From positions 1 to 60,472 of the forward strand of contig NZ_SMKO01000034.1 of assembly GCF_004348685.1 (NCBI RefSeq): a stretch of DNA of 60,472 nucleotides, written 5' to 3'. This DNA is from Nonomuraea deserti. GTDB lineage: Bacteria > Actinomycetota > Actinomycetes > Streptosporangiales > Streptosporangiaceae. The notes below the pieces were generated by a model, which made no database searches, was not told the DNA's origin, and saw only the letters and a program-made list of their open reading frames with translations. Of this stretch, positions 16,197 through 24,352 are shown piece after piece; position 1 is the first letter of the stretch, and every line of letters begins with the position of its first letter. Both the position numbers and the translations under genes were made by a program.

Positions 16197-17342
16197 TCAA
16201 CCCGCCAGCTGGAACTTGCGCTCGACCATCCGGCGCACCGGGCCCCACGACGCCAGCCGCAGCGGGAGCTGGGTGAGCTCCAGGAGGAGCGGGTTGCGGG
16301 GCGCGTAGACGCCCTTGACCCGGCGGCCGAGCCTCTGCTTCTTGTCCGCCTCCGGGCGCAGCTCGGCCTCCCACGCGGCCAGGGCGGCCAGCACGTCATC
16401 GCCGTGGTGCTCCAGGGCCGCGCCGAGCCTGTCGGCACCGCCGACGGCCAGGGAGGAGCCGTAGCCGGCGAACAGCGTGACGCACCAGGCCGCGTCGCCG
16501 AGCAGCACGACCCGGCCCTTGCTCCACCGGTCGACCACCATCTGGCTGATGGTGTCGAAGTAGACCGAGTCGGCCGTCATCAGGCCATCCAGGGCCTGCG
16601 GGACCAGCCAGCCCATGTCGCCGTAGATCTCGCGAAGATCGTCCAGCGAGGCGCCGGCCCGGCCGCGGTCGGTCCGGTAGCCGAAGAAGGCGGCCGTGCG
16701 GCCGTCGCCGACGCTCATCATGGCGAACGTGCGGCCGCCCGCGCTGATCGAGCCGGTCGTCTCCGCGGGAAGTCCCTCAGGCCGCTCCTTCATCATGTAA
16801 ACCGCGACGCTGTGCCCCATGTCGAGGCGGTAGGCCTCTTCCGGGCCGAAGACCAGGGCCCGCGTCGCCGAGTGCAGTCCGTCGGCGCCGATGAGCAGGT
16901 CGGCGCGCTCGGTGGTGCCGTCGCTGAGGGTGACGTGCACCGCGTTCGCGTCCTGCTGGACGGCGGTGATCGTGGTGCCGAACCGGATCGTCGTGTGCTC
17001 CGCGACGGCCTCGTACAACACCGCTTCGATGTCGCCGCGCAGGATGTTGAACGCCTTCCTGCCCATGGTGGCGACGATCGTCTCGCCGCTGAGCGCGAAG
17101 CGGCGCTGACCGTTGGTCTTGCGGTAGACCAGCTCGCGCGTCACGAAGGCGCGCCGCTTCAGCTCCGGCAGGACGCCCATCCGCTCAGCCCCGTCATAGC
17201 CGATGCCGCCGAACGTCACCCCGTAGCCGCCGCCGCGACGCTCCGGGGCACGCTCGACCACCAAGGTCTCCCACCCCGCCTGGTACAGCCTCAGCGCCGC
17301 GGCGAGTCCGGCGATTCCCGCTCCGATGACGATGGCACGCAT
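16197..17342 (-). CDS. FAD-dependent aromatic-type monooxygenase
   Basis: A 381-residue class A flavoprotein monooxygenase. GAGIAG (residues 7-12) is the FAD dinucleotide motif, LLIGADGLHSATR the DG motif, and RVVLLGDAAWC the GD motif contacting FAD ribityl. The family (PHBH fold, TetX/RebC-like members) hydroxylates aromatic or polyketide substrates using NAD(P)H and O2. ATG 17342 is preceded by GGGAG. It leads an operon with an epimerase remnant and a TetR gene. An AT-rich promoter region with a dyad lies 35-57 bases upstream. Confidence 0.9.
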   Translation of the reverse strand: MRAIVIGAGIAGLAAALRLYQAGWETLVVERAPERRGGGYGVTFGGIGYDGAERMGVLPELKRRAFVTRELVYRKTNGQRRFALSGETIVATMGRKAFNILRGDIEAVLYEAVAEHTTIRFGTTITAVQQDANAVHVTLSDGTTERADLLIGADGLHSATRALVFGPEEAYRLDMGHSVAVYMMKERPEGLPAETTGSISAGGRTFAMMSVGDGRTAAFFGYRTDRGRAGASLDDLREIYGDMGWLVPQALDGLMTADSVYFDTISQMVVDRWSKGRVVLLGDAAWCVTLFAGYGSSLAVGGADRLGAALEHHGDDVLAALAAWEAELRPEADKKQRLGRRVKGVYAPRNPLLLELTQLPLRLASWGPVRRMVERKFQLAG

Positions 17343-17376
17343 GTCCGGGTTCTCCCTTTCATCTTCTGTGACTATA

Positions 17377-17399
17377 AAAACATGTTAGTACTTTGTTTT
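17377..17399. promoter_or_regulatory. Candidate TetR operator in the monooxygenase promoter
   Basis: AAAACA (17377-17382) and TGTTTT (17394-17399) form an inverted repeat with 11 bases between. They sit in an AT-rich patch (ACATGTTAGTAC core) that is unusual for this GC-rich window. Position 35-57 bases before the monooxygenase ATG fits a repressor site for the TetR encoded in the same operon. Confidence 0.45.
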
Positions 17400-17521
17400 C
17401 AACGGGATGCTCACGCCGGTCGACGATGTCGATGTGGCCGCCGGGTTCCCTGTAGCGCAGGCACCATCCGCGCCGAGGCGGCATAGACACGTGGGCTGGG
17501 GAGTTGTGGTGGGTTGTGACG

Positions 17522-18118
17522 ATGGACCGCGATCTCCGGCTGGATCTGCACCCGCTCCTGGCGGATCGGTTCAGCCCCTACCAGTTCGACCCGGCCGGCG
17601 TCATCGATGACGAGAGGCTCAGGCTGTTACTGGAGGCCGCGCGGTGGGCGCCGTCCGCGGGAAATTCCCAGCCGTGGGGATTCCTCCCGGTCCGTCCAGG
17701 CGAACCCGACCATGCGCGGGTCACCCGACATCTCGCACGGAGCTCGGCACGATGGGCACCGAACGCCGGGCTTCTGATCGTGAATCTGACCCGGCGGTCC
17801 GTCGGCGACACTGACCTGGTCTATTCGGAGTTCGCCGACTACGACCTCGGCCAGGCCGTGGCACACCTGACCGTGCAAGCACAAGCGATGGGACTGACAT
17901 GCCACCAGTTCCGCGCCTTCGACAGGGAAGGTCTGACCGCGGACTTGCGCCCGAACCCGGGCTGGGTGGTCATGTCGATGACGGCCGTCGGCGTAGCGGC
18001 CGATCGCGGGCAGCAGGTGCGGTGGCGGCGCAGCGTGGCCGAGCTGTGCAGCGGTCCATGGAGCGAAGACCGCATCGAGGTGGGTAGGGCGGGTCACGGT
18101 ACCGGCCGGACCGTCTGA
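17522..18118 (+). CDS. Nitroreductase-family FMN-dependent oxidoreductase
   Basis: A 198-residue nitroreductase-fold protein. LLLEAARWAPSAGNSQPWGF is the classic N-terminal FMN-contact motif (A-R-x-A-P-S-x-x-N-x-Q-P-W). The HLTVQAQAMGLTCHQFRAFD segment is the mid-chain flavin helix. ATG 17522 is used; TTG 17504 in frame would add six residues. Such enzymes reduce nitro or quinone groups or act as oxidative tailoring enzymes. It is divergent from the FAD monooxygenase, with about 180 bases between, and converges on the P450 gene across a hairpin terminator. The end of the protein (RAGHGTGRTV) is not family-conserved. Confidence 0.87.
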   Translation: MDRDLRLDLHPLLADRFSPYQFDPAGVIDDERLRLLLEAARWAPSAGNSQPWGFLPVRPGEPDHARVTRHLARSSARWAPNAGLLIVNLTRRSVGDTDLVYSEFADYDLGQAVAHLTVQAQAMGLTCHQFRAFDREGLTADLRPNPGWVVMSMTAVGVAADRGQQVRWRRSVAELCSGPWSEDRIEVGRAGHGTGRTV

Positions 18119-18166
18119 CGATGGCCTCTCAGACCTGTGGGACGACGGCGAACGTGCCGCGATCCC

Positions 18167-18241
18167 GGCCCGCGGTCGGAGCCGACGCAAAGGCCCGCGG
18201 TCGGAGCCGACGCAAAGGCCGGCGGTCGGAGCCGACGCAAA
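18167..18241. repeat. Three tandem 25-base repeats
   Basis: The unit GGCCCGCGGTCGGAGCCGAC plus GCAAA occurs at 18167-18191, 18192-18216 and 18217-18241, with one base changed in the third copy. A fourth partial unit is inverted and forms the hairpin at 18226-18259. The array separates convergent nitroreductase and P450 genes. Confidence 0.9.
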
Positions 18242-18259
18242 GGCCGGCGTCGGCTCCGA
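18226..18259. terminator. Bidirectional hairpin between nitroreductase and P450 genes
   Basis: TCGGAGCCGACGC (18226-18238) pairs perfectly with GCGTCGGCTCCGA (18247-18259), a 13-bp stem with an 8-base loop. It follows the nitroreductase stop by 107 bases and the P450 stop (minus strand) by 24. No U-tract is present, which is common for actinomycete terminators. Confidence 0.7.
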
Positions 18260-18283
18260 TCCGTTGCGCGTCCGCCCTGTGCC

Positions 18284-19510
18284 TTACCAGGTGACCGGGA
18301 GTTCCTCGACGCCGTAGATGATGGCGTCCTTCTTGAACGGCAGGTCCTCAACCGGTACGGCGAGTCGCAGGGTGGGGATGCGGCGGAACAGCGTGTCGAA
18401 GACGACCTGCAGTTCCATCCTGGCGAGGTTCTGGCCGAGGCACTGGTGCGGGCCGAAGCCGAAGGCGAGGTGGTGGCGGGCCCCGCGCTCGATATCCAGT
18501 TCGGCCGGATCGGTGAACACCGCCGGGTCCCAGCCGGCCGAGAGGCTGGAGACGATGACGCCCTGGCCGGCCTTGATGCTCGCCCCGCCGATCTGCACGT
18601 CCTCGATGGCCACCCGGGAGGTGACCGTGTCGGCGATGGTGAAGTAGCGCAGCAGTTCCTCCACGGCCATGGGCGTCTTGTCGGGGTCGGCCGTGATCAT
18701 GGCCAGCTGCTCGGGGTGCTTGAGCAGCCCGATCACGCCGAGCGAGATCATGTTCGCGGTGGTCTCGTGCCCGGCGGTCAGCAGCAGGAAGGCCAGGCTC
18801 ACCAGGCCGGCGTGGTCGAGGGTCCCCTCCTGGCGTTGCCGGGCGATCTGCCGGCTGAACAGGTCGTCGCCGGGTTCGGACTCCTTGCGGGTGATCAGTT
18901 CGTCGATGTAGGCGCGCAGTTCGAGGAAGGCCCGCTGCCGCTCCTCCGGCGACGAGCTCCGGCGCACCGCCACGGCGGTGCGGCTCTGGAAATAGTCGTG
19001 GTCGCTGTACGGCGCGCCGAGCAGCTGGCAGATCACCAGGGACGGCACCGGCAGGGACAGCGCCTGCACCAGGTCGGCCGAACGCTGGCCGTTGGCGAGC
19101 ATGTCGTCGATGAACTGGTCGACGATCTCCTGGATCCGCGGCCGCAGCGCGCCCAGTCGCTTCACGGTGAACTCGCTGATCACCGGACGCCGGGTCGCGG
19201 CGTGTTCCTCGCCGTCCATGCCGAGCATCAACTGTGGCTGGCTGCGCAACTGCCGCATGGTCGCCGCATCGAGGTTGAGCAGCGGGAAGCCGTCCTTGCG
19301 CCGGTCGGAGGAGAAGCGGCGGTCCGCCAGGATGGCACGGGCTTCCTCATACCCGGCCACCCACCACGCCTCGGTGCCGCCCGCCAAGCGGACCGTGCTG
19401 ATCGGCGCCTGCTCGCGCAGCTGCTCGTATTCGGCGGGTGTGGCGAACGGGCAGCCGCGCTCGACCGGCAGTTCCAGATCAGCGAGTTCGCCGACGATGC
19501 TCTTCGTCAT
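18284..19510 (-). CDS. Cytochrome P450 (CYP105/107-like class I bacterial P450)
   Basis: A 408-residue P450. LLTAGHETTANMISLGVIG is the oxygen-binding I-helix (AGHETT). FGFGPHQCLGQNLARMEL holds the haem-ligand cysteine at about residue 357, and DRRFSSDRRKDGFPLL is the usual B-region. The N-terminus lacks a membrane anchor, as expected for soluble actinomycete P450s that need ferredoxin and a reductase; no ferredoxin gene is adjacent. GGGAGG precedes ATG 19510. It follows the ECF41 sigma gene by 103 bases on the same strand and may be cotranscribed with it. Substrate is unknown; such enzymes typically hydroxylate xenobiotics or secondary metabolites. Confidence 0.93.
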   Translation of the reverse strand: MTKSIVGELADLELPVERGCPFATPAEYEQLREQAPISTVRLAGGTEAWWVAGYEEARAILADRRFSSDRRKDGFPLLNLDAATMRQLRSQPQLMLGMDGEEHAATRRPVISEFTVKRLGALRPRIQEIVDQFIDDMLANGQRSADLVQALSLPVPSLVICQLLGAPYSDHDYFQSRTAVAVRRSSSPEERQRAFLELRAYIDELITRKESEPGDDLFSRQIARQRQEGTLDHAGLVSLAFLLLTAGHETTANMISLGVIGLLKHPEQLAMITADPDKTPMAVEELLRYFTIADTVTSRVAIEDVQIGGASIKAGQGVIVSSLSAGWDPAVFTDPAELDIERGARHHLAFGFGPHQCLGQNLARMELQVVFDTLFRRIPTLRLAVPVEDLPFKKDAIIYGVEELPVTW

Positions 19511-19613
19511 TCATGACCTCCCAATAATGGATCTGACTGAGTTTGTCCGAAACTCCTCGGGGGTGAAGCCGGACGCGGTGCCTGGCCGGCCGCGGCTGCT
19601 CCGCCACCCGTGC

Positions 19614-20555
19614 TCATCGCAGGGTGAGGAGGGTCTCGGACTCGATGCGGGTCAGCTTGTCAGGGTTGCGGACGTAGTAGAGGCCGGTGATGCGGGCGTC
19701 CTCGACCCGGATCGCCAGGACGCCGTCGATCTCGTCGTCCATGCGAACGAGGAGTGCCGGGTTGCCGTTGACCATGGTGAGATCGCCGGTGATCGCGACA
19801 TTGACCTTGCCGACGCCGCCGACGATCATACGGGCCACCTTGTCCGCGCCGATGATCTGCCGCGGCACGGCCTGCTTCACGCCGCCGCCGTCGCTGATCA
19901 TGGCGACCTCGGGGGCGAGCACGTCGAGCAGGCCTTGCAGGTCCCTGGTTTCGACCGCGCGCTGGAACGACTCCAGAACCGCCCGGGCTTCGCCAGGTGA
20001 GACCACCTCGCGAGGGCGGCGGGCATCCACGTGCCGGCGGGCGCGATGCGCGATCTGGCGGACGGCCGCGGGGCTCTTGCCGACGGCGGTCGAGATCTCG
20101 TCGTAGCCGACACCGAAGGCCTCGCGCAGCACGAACACGGCGCGCTCGGTCGGCGAGAGCCGCTCAAGGACGATCATGAGTGCCATCGACACACTCTCGG
20201 CGAGCTCGACGTCCTCGGCCACGTCCGGAGAGGTGAGCAGCGGCTCGGGCAGCCAGGGGCCGACGTAGGACTCCTTGCGCCGGCCGAGCGTACGCAGCCG
20301 GCTCAGCGCCTGCCGCGTGGTGATGCGGACCAGATACGCGCGTTGATCCCGCACGGTGCCGAAGTCGACGCCCGCCCACCGCATCCAGGTTTCCTGCAGG
20401 ACGTCCTCGGCGTCCGCGGCCGAGCCGAGCATCTCGTAGGCGACGGTGAACAGCAGATTGCGGTGGGTGACGAACGCGTCAATGGCGAGGTCCGCAGGGC
20501 CGTTCCCGCCCATGCCCTCGGCGCCCTCTCCAGAGTGGTCCGCAACGCTGGCCAT
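19614..20555 (-). CDS. Second ECF41-family sigma factor with SnoaL-like C-terminal domain
   Basis: A 313-residue factor. FTVAYEMLGSAADAEDVLQE is sigma-2, LSPTERAVFVLREAFGVGYD and KSPAAVRQIAHRARRHV are sigma-4, and the C-terminal NTF2-like domain has ISDGGGVKQA and RNPDKLTRI, close to the DGGGK and NPDKL motifs of ECF41. ATG 20555 follows AGGAG. Only about one third of residues look shared with the factor at 10879, so they are separate members, not a duplication. No consensus TGTCACA-17-CGTC promoter was found upstream; only a -35-like TGTCACG at 20621-20615. The P450 follows on the same strand. Confidence 0.9.
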   Translation of the reverse strand: MASVADHSGEGAEGMGGNGPADLAIDAFVTHRNLLFTVAYEMLGSAADAEDVLQETWMRWAGVDFGTVRDQRAYLVRITTRQALSRLRTLGRRKESYVGPWLPEPLLTSPDVAEDVELAESVSMALMIVLERLSPTERAVFVLREAFGVGYDEISTAVGKSPAAVRQIAHRARRHVDARRPREVVSPGEARAVLESFQRAVETRDLQGLLDVLAPEVAMISDGGGVKQAVPRQIIGADKVARMIVGGVGKVNVAITGDLTMVNGNPALLVRMDDEIDGVLAIRVEDARITGLYYVRNPDKLTRIESETLLTLR

Positions 20556-20827
20556 GGTGTCTCCTGACTGTCCGTTCTCTACTGCTTCACTGGAGGAGCC
20601 GCGCACCGCCGGTTCGTGACACCAGGACGGCGAAGAGCGCAACGCGTACTTGATCAGGGCTATGTGCGGGCACTTCCTGGCCCGCCACCCGCCGGGGAGA
20701 ACCGCCGCACTGGTGCGACACTCCTCCCCGGCGAGCCCGCCTTCGTCGAGCGCCGAACTCCAGCGGGGGCGTGCATCGGGCCAAAGGGAACGACGCGGCT
20801 GTGGGTTCAGGAAGGCTCAACCGGGGG

Positions 20828-21679
20828 TTACCGACCTTCTTGATCGAGCTGGCCGTGCGCCTCCATCGAAAGGTGCTCCCAGTCGGCCCAGCTCTTGAGG
20901 CGGGCGGCGTAGGCCTGCGGGACCATCTGGTGGCCCATGGGGCCGAAGAAGACCCGCAGCGGCGGGTTGTCGAGGTCGACGATCTTGAGGAGTGTCTGGG
21001 CCGCGGTGGCCGGGTCGCCGGCGGGCTGGTGCTTCACGAGAGCCCCGAGGCGCTGGCGGAGGCCGTCGTAGATCGGCTTGGGCTCGGCCACGTGGCCGTT
21101 GTCCAGCGGATTGGGGTTCTTGCCTGACCTGGTGGCGAAGCCGCCAGGTGCGATCACGGTCACCTTGATGCCGAACTCCGCGACCTCTTGGGCGAGGGCT
21201 TCGTTCAGGCCTTCCAGGGCCCACTTGGAGGCGTGGTACGCGCCGCCGAGCGGCAGCGCGATGAGCCCGGCCACCGAGGACAGCTGGATGATGTGCCCGG
21301 AGCCCTGCTCGCGCAGGTGGGGCAGCGCGGCCTGGATGACCCACACCGCGCCGAACAGGTTGGTCTCCATCTGGTCGCGCAGCTGCTGCTCGGTCAGCTC
21401 CTCGATCGCACCGACCTGACCGTAGCCGGCGTTGTTCACGATGACGTCCAGACGGCCGAAGTGCTCCTTGGCCCGACTCACGCTCTCGACGACGGCGGCC
21501 CTGTCGGTCACGTCCATCGCGAGCGGGAGCACCGCCTCGCCGTAGGCGGCGACCAGGTCATCAAGGCTTTCGGTGGTCCGGGCGGTCGCGGCCACCTTGT
21601 CGCCGCGCGACAGGGCGGCCTCGACGAACTGGCGGCCCAGGCCACGGGACGAACCTGTGACGAACCATACCTTGCTCAT
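20828..21679 (-). CDS. Short-chain dehydrogenase/reductase (SDR), oxidoreductase
   Basis: A 283-residue classical SDR. VTGSSRGLG (residues 8-16) is the cofactor motif, VIVNNAGYGQVGAIEEL the NNAG motif, and IIQLSSVAGL holds the catalytic Ser. YHASK is the catalytic Tyr/Lys pair, and VIAPGGFAT the PG motif. The long C-terminus and GYGQVGAIEE text match the 'SDR family NAD(P)-dependent oxidoreductase' subgroup common in Streptomycetes. The ribosome binding site before ATG 21679 is weak (GAAAGAAG). It precedes the ECF41 gene on the same strand with a 272-base gap that contains no recognisable gene. Confidence 0.9.
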   Translation of the reverse strand: MSKVWFVTGSSRGLGRQFVEAALSRGDKVAATARTTESLDDLVAAYGEAVLPLAMDVTDRAAVVESVSRAKEHFGRLDVIVNNAGYGQVGAIEELTEQQLRDQMETNLFGAVWVIQAALPHLREQGSGHIIQLSSVAGLIALPLGGAYHASKWALEGLNEALAQEVAEFGIKVTVIAPGGFATRSGKNPNPLDNGHVAEPKPIYDGLRQRLGALVKHQPAGDPATAAQTLLKIVDLDNPPLRVFFGPMGHQMVPQAYAARLKSWADWEHLSMEAHGQLDQEGR

Positions 21680-21954
21680 GATCTTCTTTCCGATCTTTCG
21701 TTGTTGGGTGGTGCCATGAACTGCTCGGTCGCCCATGAGACTCCGGCCGCCCGAATTCTGTGACCGCCCAGCTGGGTGACGTGTGCCACAGCCAGGTTGG
21801 GTGGACCTCGGCGTCCTCCCCACGGGAATGACACCCGTTCCCGTGCCACGGGCGGCAGCGTCGAGTCCGTGGCCGGACCGCCGACACGATCACGCGCCAC
21901 CCCGGACCTGGCCCCAGAGGCCGGTTACGCCGCTCGGCACCGAAGCCGCCGGCC

Positions 21955-22368
21955 CTACGACCGGACCCTTCTTCTCGCCGCCGCCGGCCGCTTGCCGGTG
22001 AGGCTCGCCGCGATCAGCAGTCCGGCGGGAACGAACCCGAAGAGGAACCCGCTCGGCCCGATCAGGAAGACGGCGAACACCACCCACGCGAGCATCGCCC
22101 AGCCGACGTACGCCGGGACATGCTGCCCTTGCCGCCCCGCCCGCGACACCAGCAGCCCCAGCAACACGAGGACGACGACCCACCCGCCAGGAAGGGCCCA
22201 GAACGTCGCCACCGAGTCGCTGCTCGCGGTCCCGTTGCGCAGGTCACCGGCCAGCCAGCTCGCCCAGGGGGCAGCGCCGACGAACACGACGGTGTGCAGT
22301 ACGGAGATGATGATCATGGTGTAGCCGGCCCAGACGGTGAGCCGGCTCGGGGGCGTGTCAGTGTTCAT
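21955..22368 (-). CDS. Small four-helix membrane protein (DUF6463-like)
   Basis: This 137-residue protein has four hydrophobic segments (AGYTMIIISVLHTVVFVG, WVVVLVLLGLLVSRAG, VGWAMLAWVVFAVFLI, and a last SGFLFGFVPAGLLIAASL). The pattern and the GPSGFLFGFVPAGLLI end match the DUF6463 family of actinobacterial membrane proteins, often found beside TetR regulators. Function is unknown. It is on the same strand as the membrane protein at 22539, with a 170-base gap. Confidence 0.75.
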   Translation of the reverse strand: MNTDTPPSRLTVWAGYTMIIISVLHTVVFVGAAPWASWLAGDLRNGTASSDSVATFWALPGGWVVVLVLLGLLVSRAGRQGQHVPAYVGWAMLAWVVFAVFLIGPSGFLFGFVPAGLLIAASLTGKRPAAARRRVRS

Positions 22369-22538
22369 GGCAGCCAGCCTCGCCGGGTCATGACCTGCGG
22401 GACTCCCCTGCGGGCGGGATCCGCATCCCCCGCTCCGGGGAGAAGCCGCGAACAGTGATCCGACACACGGTCACCGCGGCACTCCGCGCGCGAGGACCTG
22501 TCCGCCAGGGGCTTGGACCGCGCCTTCCCGGCTGCCGG

Positions 22539-23048
22539 TCAAGGCCGGCGGAGCGAGATGGGCAGGCGGAAGCGGCGGGCGATCCAGACGATGGCCGTGT
22601 CGCACAGGACGAGCCCCACCACGGCGGGGAGCAGAACGGCCCAACCGCTGTCGTCCCCTTCGCCGACGCTCCAGACGACTTTGAGCAGGGCCATGAGATT
22701 GATGATCACCAGGCCCCAGCCCAGGGACCGATGCCAGAACGCCAGGCACAGGGCGGTCAGGCTGCCGATGACGGCCAGCACGCCGAGCACATGGAAGGGG
22801 GACAGATCGCCGATGCTGAGGATGAGCTCCTTCTCCATGTCGAGGAACGCCTGCACGTGAGGATCGACCCGTTCCGGCGGCGGGAACCAGAACATGCTGG
22901 TCAGCAACGCCACGATCGTCAGGGCTATGCCCTTCCAGCTGCGCCGCCAGGCGAAGTAGGCCAGCGGGAGGACGAACAGCGGGCGGATGTACCAGCTCAG
23001 GGTGTTGGTGTGCCGGGCATAGGCCCAGTCGAGAAATTCCTGCAGCAT
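22539..23048 (-). CDS. Conserved membrane protein of unknown function
   Basis: A 169-residue protein with five likely transmembrane segments (YIRPLFVLPLAYFAWRR, GIALTIVALLTSMFWF, VLGVLAVIGSLTALCLAF, LGWGLVIINLMALLKVVWS, WAVLLPAVVGLVLCDTAIVW). A short charged loop PPPERVDPHVQAFLDMEKEL lies between segments 2 and 3. It starts four bases after the stop of the 50-codon SDR-like remnant, so it was probably part of that operon. No enzyme motif is seen. Confidence 0.75.
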   Translation of the reverse strand: MLQEFLDWAYARHTNTLSWYIRPLFVLPLAYFAWRRSWKGIALTIVALLTSMFWFPPPERVDPHVQAFLDMEKELILSIGDLSPFHVLGVLAVIGSLTALCLAFWHRSLGWGLVIINLMALLKVVWSVGEGDDSGWAVLLPAVVGLVLCDTAIVWIARRFRLPISLRRP

Positions 23049-23052
23049 GCGA

Positions 23053-23205
23053 TCACCAGGCCCAGGTGACGTAGCCGGCGGTGGTTTGCCCGGGCAGGTT
23101 CCCGCCCCGCATGACCAGGCGAGCGTTCGCCTCCAGCTGCCGCTCGGAGGCCTGTGCGAGCTGCTCGATTCCGGAGCTGGCGCCGGTGATGGGGATGGAC
23201 GGCAT
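23053..23205 (-). pseudogene. 50-codon remnant resembling a collapsed SDR gene
   Basis: From ATG 23205, the frame reads ITGASSGIEQLAQASERQLE and ends GQTTAGYVTWAW. ITGASSGI is the SDR nucleotide-binding start, but the remaining fold is absent. The start codon keeps an intact 20-base palindrome just upstream (23221-23240), as found between TetR and SDR genes. It ends four bases before the next gene. Interpretation as a deletion remnant is inference; a genuine short peptide is possible. Confidence 0.45.
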
Positions 23206-23220
23206 GCCGTGAGTCTACTC

Positions 23221-23240
23221 TGTTCGGAAATATCCGAACA
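23221..23240. promoter_or_regulatory. 20-base palindromic operator
   Basis: TGTTCGGA, AATA, TCCGAACA form a perfect 8-bp inverted repeat. This form (TTCGGAnnnnTCCGAA) is typical of TetR-family operators. No intact regulator gene flanks it. On the plus strand the next bases encode a short Leu-Ala-rich tail (LAEVLRRALS, stop at 23297-23299), possibly the end of a deleted divergent regulator gene. Confidence 0.7.
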
Positions 23241-23487
23241 AGTTGGAAGCAGCCGCAGGCATCTCCCTCGCCGAAGTGCTGCGCCGCGCCCTGTCCTGAA
23301 CCATCCCTGGAGCCGGAGAAACTCGCGGCCCGCCCGTCGCCGAAGCTGGCCGGCCAGGCCGACCTCACGGTCTTCGCCAGGTTTGACTTATATAAGCAGA
23401 CGCTGAAATACTCGGGTCGTGCACGCGTTCGAAACCGGCTCGTGGTGGACGCGCACGCCGCATCACCGGTGAGCAAAGGGACACCTG

Positions 23488-23829
23488 ATGGACTTCGTCG
23501 ACGAGATCAACCGGGCGCATCGCGAGCTGGCCGACGGCGAGTGCAAGGTCCTCACGCTGCGGCGGCACTACGACGCCGAGGTCAACGGCAACAACCCCGG
23601 TTTCCCCGAGGTGGAGGTGCGCCTGTCCGCCGCTGCCGGTGGCACCCTGTTCGAGCTGATGCACGCCGCCGAGGTGCCGGACTTCTGGTCCGGCTTCGGC
23701 CCGGGTGCCGCCGGCGTGGGCTGGGATCTGGCGTTGCTGGGCTTGGGCCTGCACTTGTCGCTGAGCGGCTCGCCGGACCAGGTCGCCGCCACCACCACCT
23801 TTCACACCCACCAAGAGGAGCAGTCATGA
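23488..23829 (+). pseudogene. SRPBCC (AHSA1-like) protein with internal in-frame deletion
   Basis: The 113-codon frame joins a typical SRPBCC start (MDFVDEINRAHRELADGE, LTLRRHYDA) to a typical SRPBCC end (PGFPEVEVRLSAAAGGTLFE, then GPGAAGVGWDLALLGLGLHL). About 50 residues normally between them, including the PVSG/GG core strands of the START-like cavity, are missing. The last 16 residues also differ from the family. The stop overlaps the ATG of the VOC gene (ATGA), so translation coupling is kept. It is probably inactive as a ligand-binding protein, but still translatable. Confidence 0.65.
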
Positions 23830-24224
23830 CCCAGAAGACCACGACTTTCCTGATGTTCCAGAACGGCGACGCGGAGGAGGCCATGACGTTCTACGTCTCG
23901 CTCTTCGACGAGGCCAAGGTGGTGCACGTCGAGCGCTTCGCAGCCGGAGAGCCCGGCCTGGAGGGCAAGATCAAGCATGCCACGTTCACGCTGGCCGGCC
24001 AGGAGTACATGTGCATCGACAGCGACCGGCAGCACGCCTTCACCTTCACGCCGTCGATCTCGATCTACGTCGCGTGCGACACCGAGGAGGAGATCGACCG
24101 CCTGTACGCGGCGCTGGGCGAGGGTCGTCAGGCGCTGATGCCGCTGGGCTCCTACGGCTTCAGCACGAAGTTCGGCTGGGTCAACGACCGTTTCGGGGTC
24201 TCCTGGCAGCTCAACCTCCTCTGA
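23826..24224 (+). CDS. VOC-family protein (PhnB-like glyoxalase/bleomycin-resistance fold)
   Basis: A 132-residue VOC protein. TTFLMFQNGDAEEAMTFYVS is the first beta-alpha-beta module and LAGQEYMCIDSD a metal-site strand. The end KFGWVNDRFGVSWQLN is the signature of the 3-demethylubiquinone-methyltransferase-like (PhnB) group. The start codon overlaps the upstream stop by four bases. The exact role of these actinobacterial PhnB-like proteins is not established. Confidence 0.9.
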   Translation: MTQKTTTFLMFQNGDAEEAMTFYVSLFDEAKVVHVERFAAGEPGLEGKIKHATFTLAGQEYMCIDSDRQHAFTFTPSISIYVACDTEEEIDRLYAALGEGRQALMPLGSYGFSTKFGWVNDRFGVSWQLNLL

Positions 24225-24229
24225 TCCCC

Positions 24230-24267
24230 GCGAGCATCCGCTTGGTCGTGGCGGTCAAGATGCTCGC
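24230..24267. terminator. Inverted repeat after the VOC gene
   Basis: GCGAGCATC (24230-24238) and GATGCTCGC (24259-24267) pair perfectly over 9 bp with a 20-base loop, six bases after the VOC stop. It may terminate the plus-strand unit and lies between convergent genes. Confidence 0.5.
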
Positions 24268-24352
24268 GCCGGTCCAGCCCGTACCATCGTCCCGATGCCG
24301 GCTCAGGCGAGAGTCACGATGAACGCGGCCTGAAGCATCGCGACCATCGTGA

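Noticed and set aside
18167..18241. Three 25-base repeats as a CRISPR array
   Set aside because: The repeats are directly adjacent with no spacers, and no cas genes occur in the window.
20594..20621. ECF41-like promoter upstream of the second ECF41 gene
   Set aside because: A TGTCACG box is present but the base quadruplet 17 bases downstream is TCCT, not CGTC.
21740..21775. GTCACAGAA ... GTCTC before the SDR at 20828 as an ECF41 promoter
   Set aside because: The elements do not align at the 17-base spacing and the -10 lacks CGTC.
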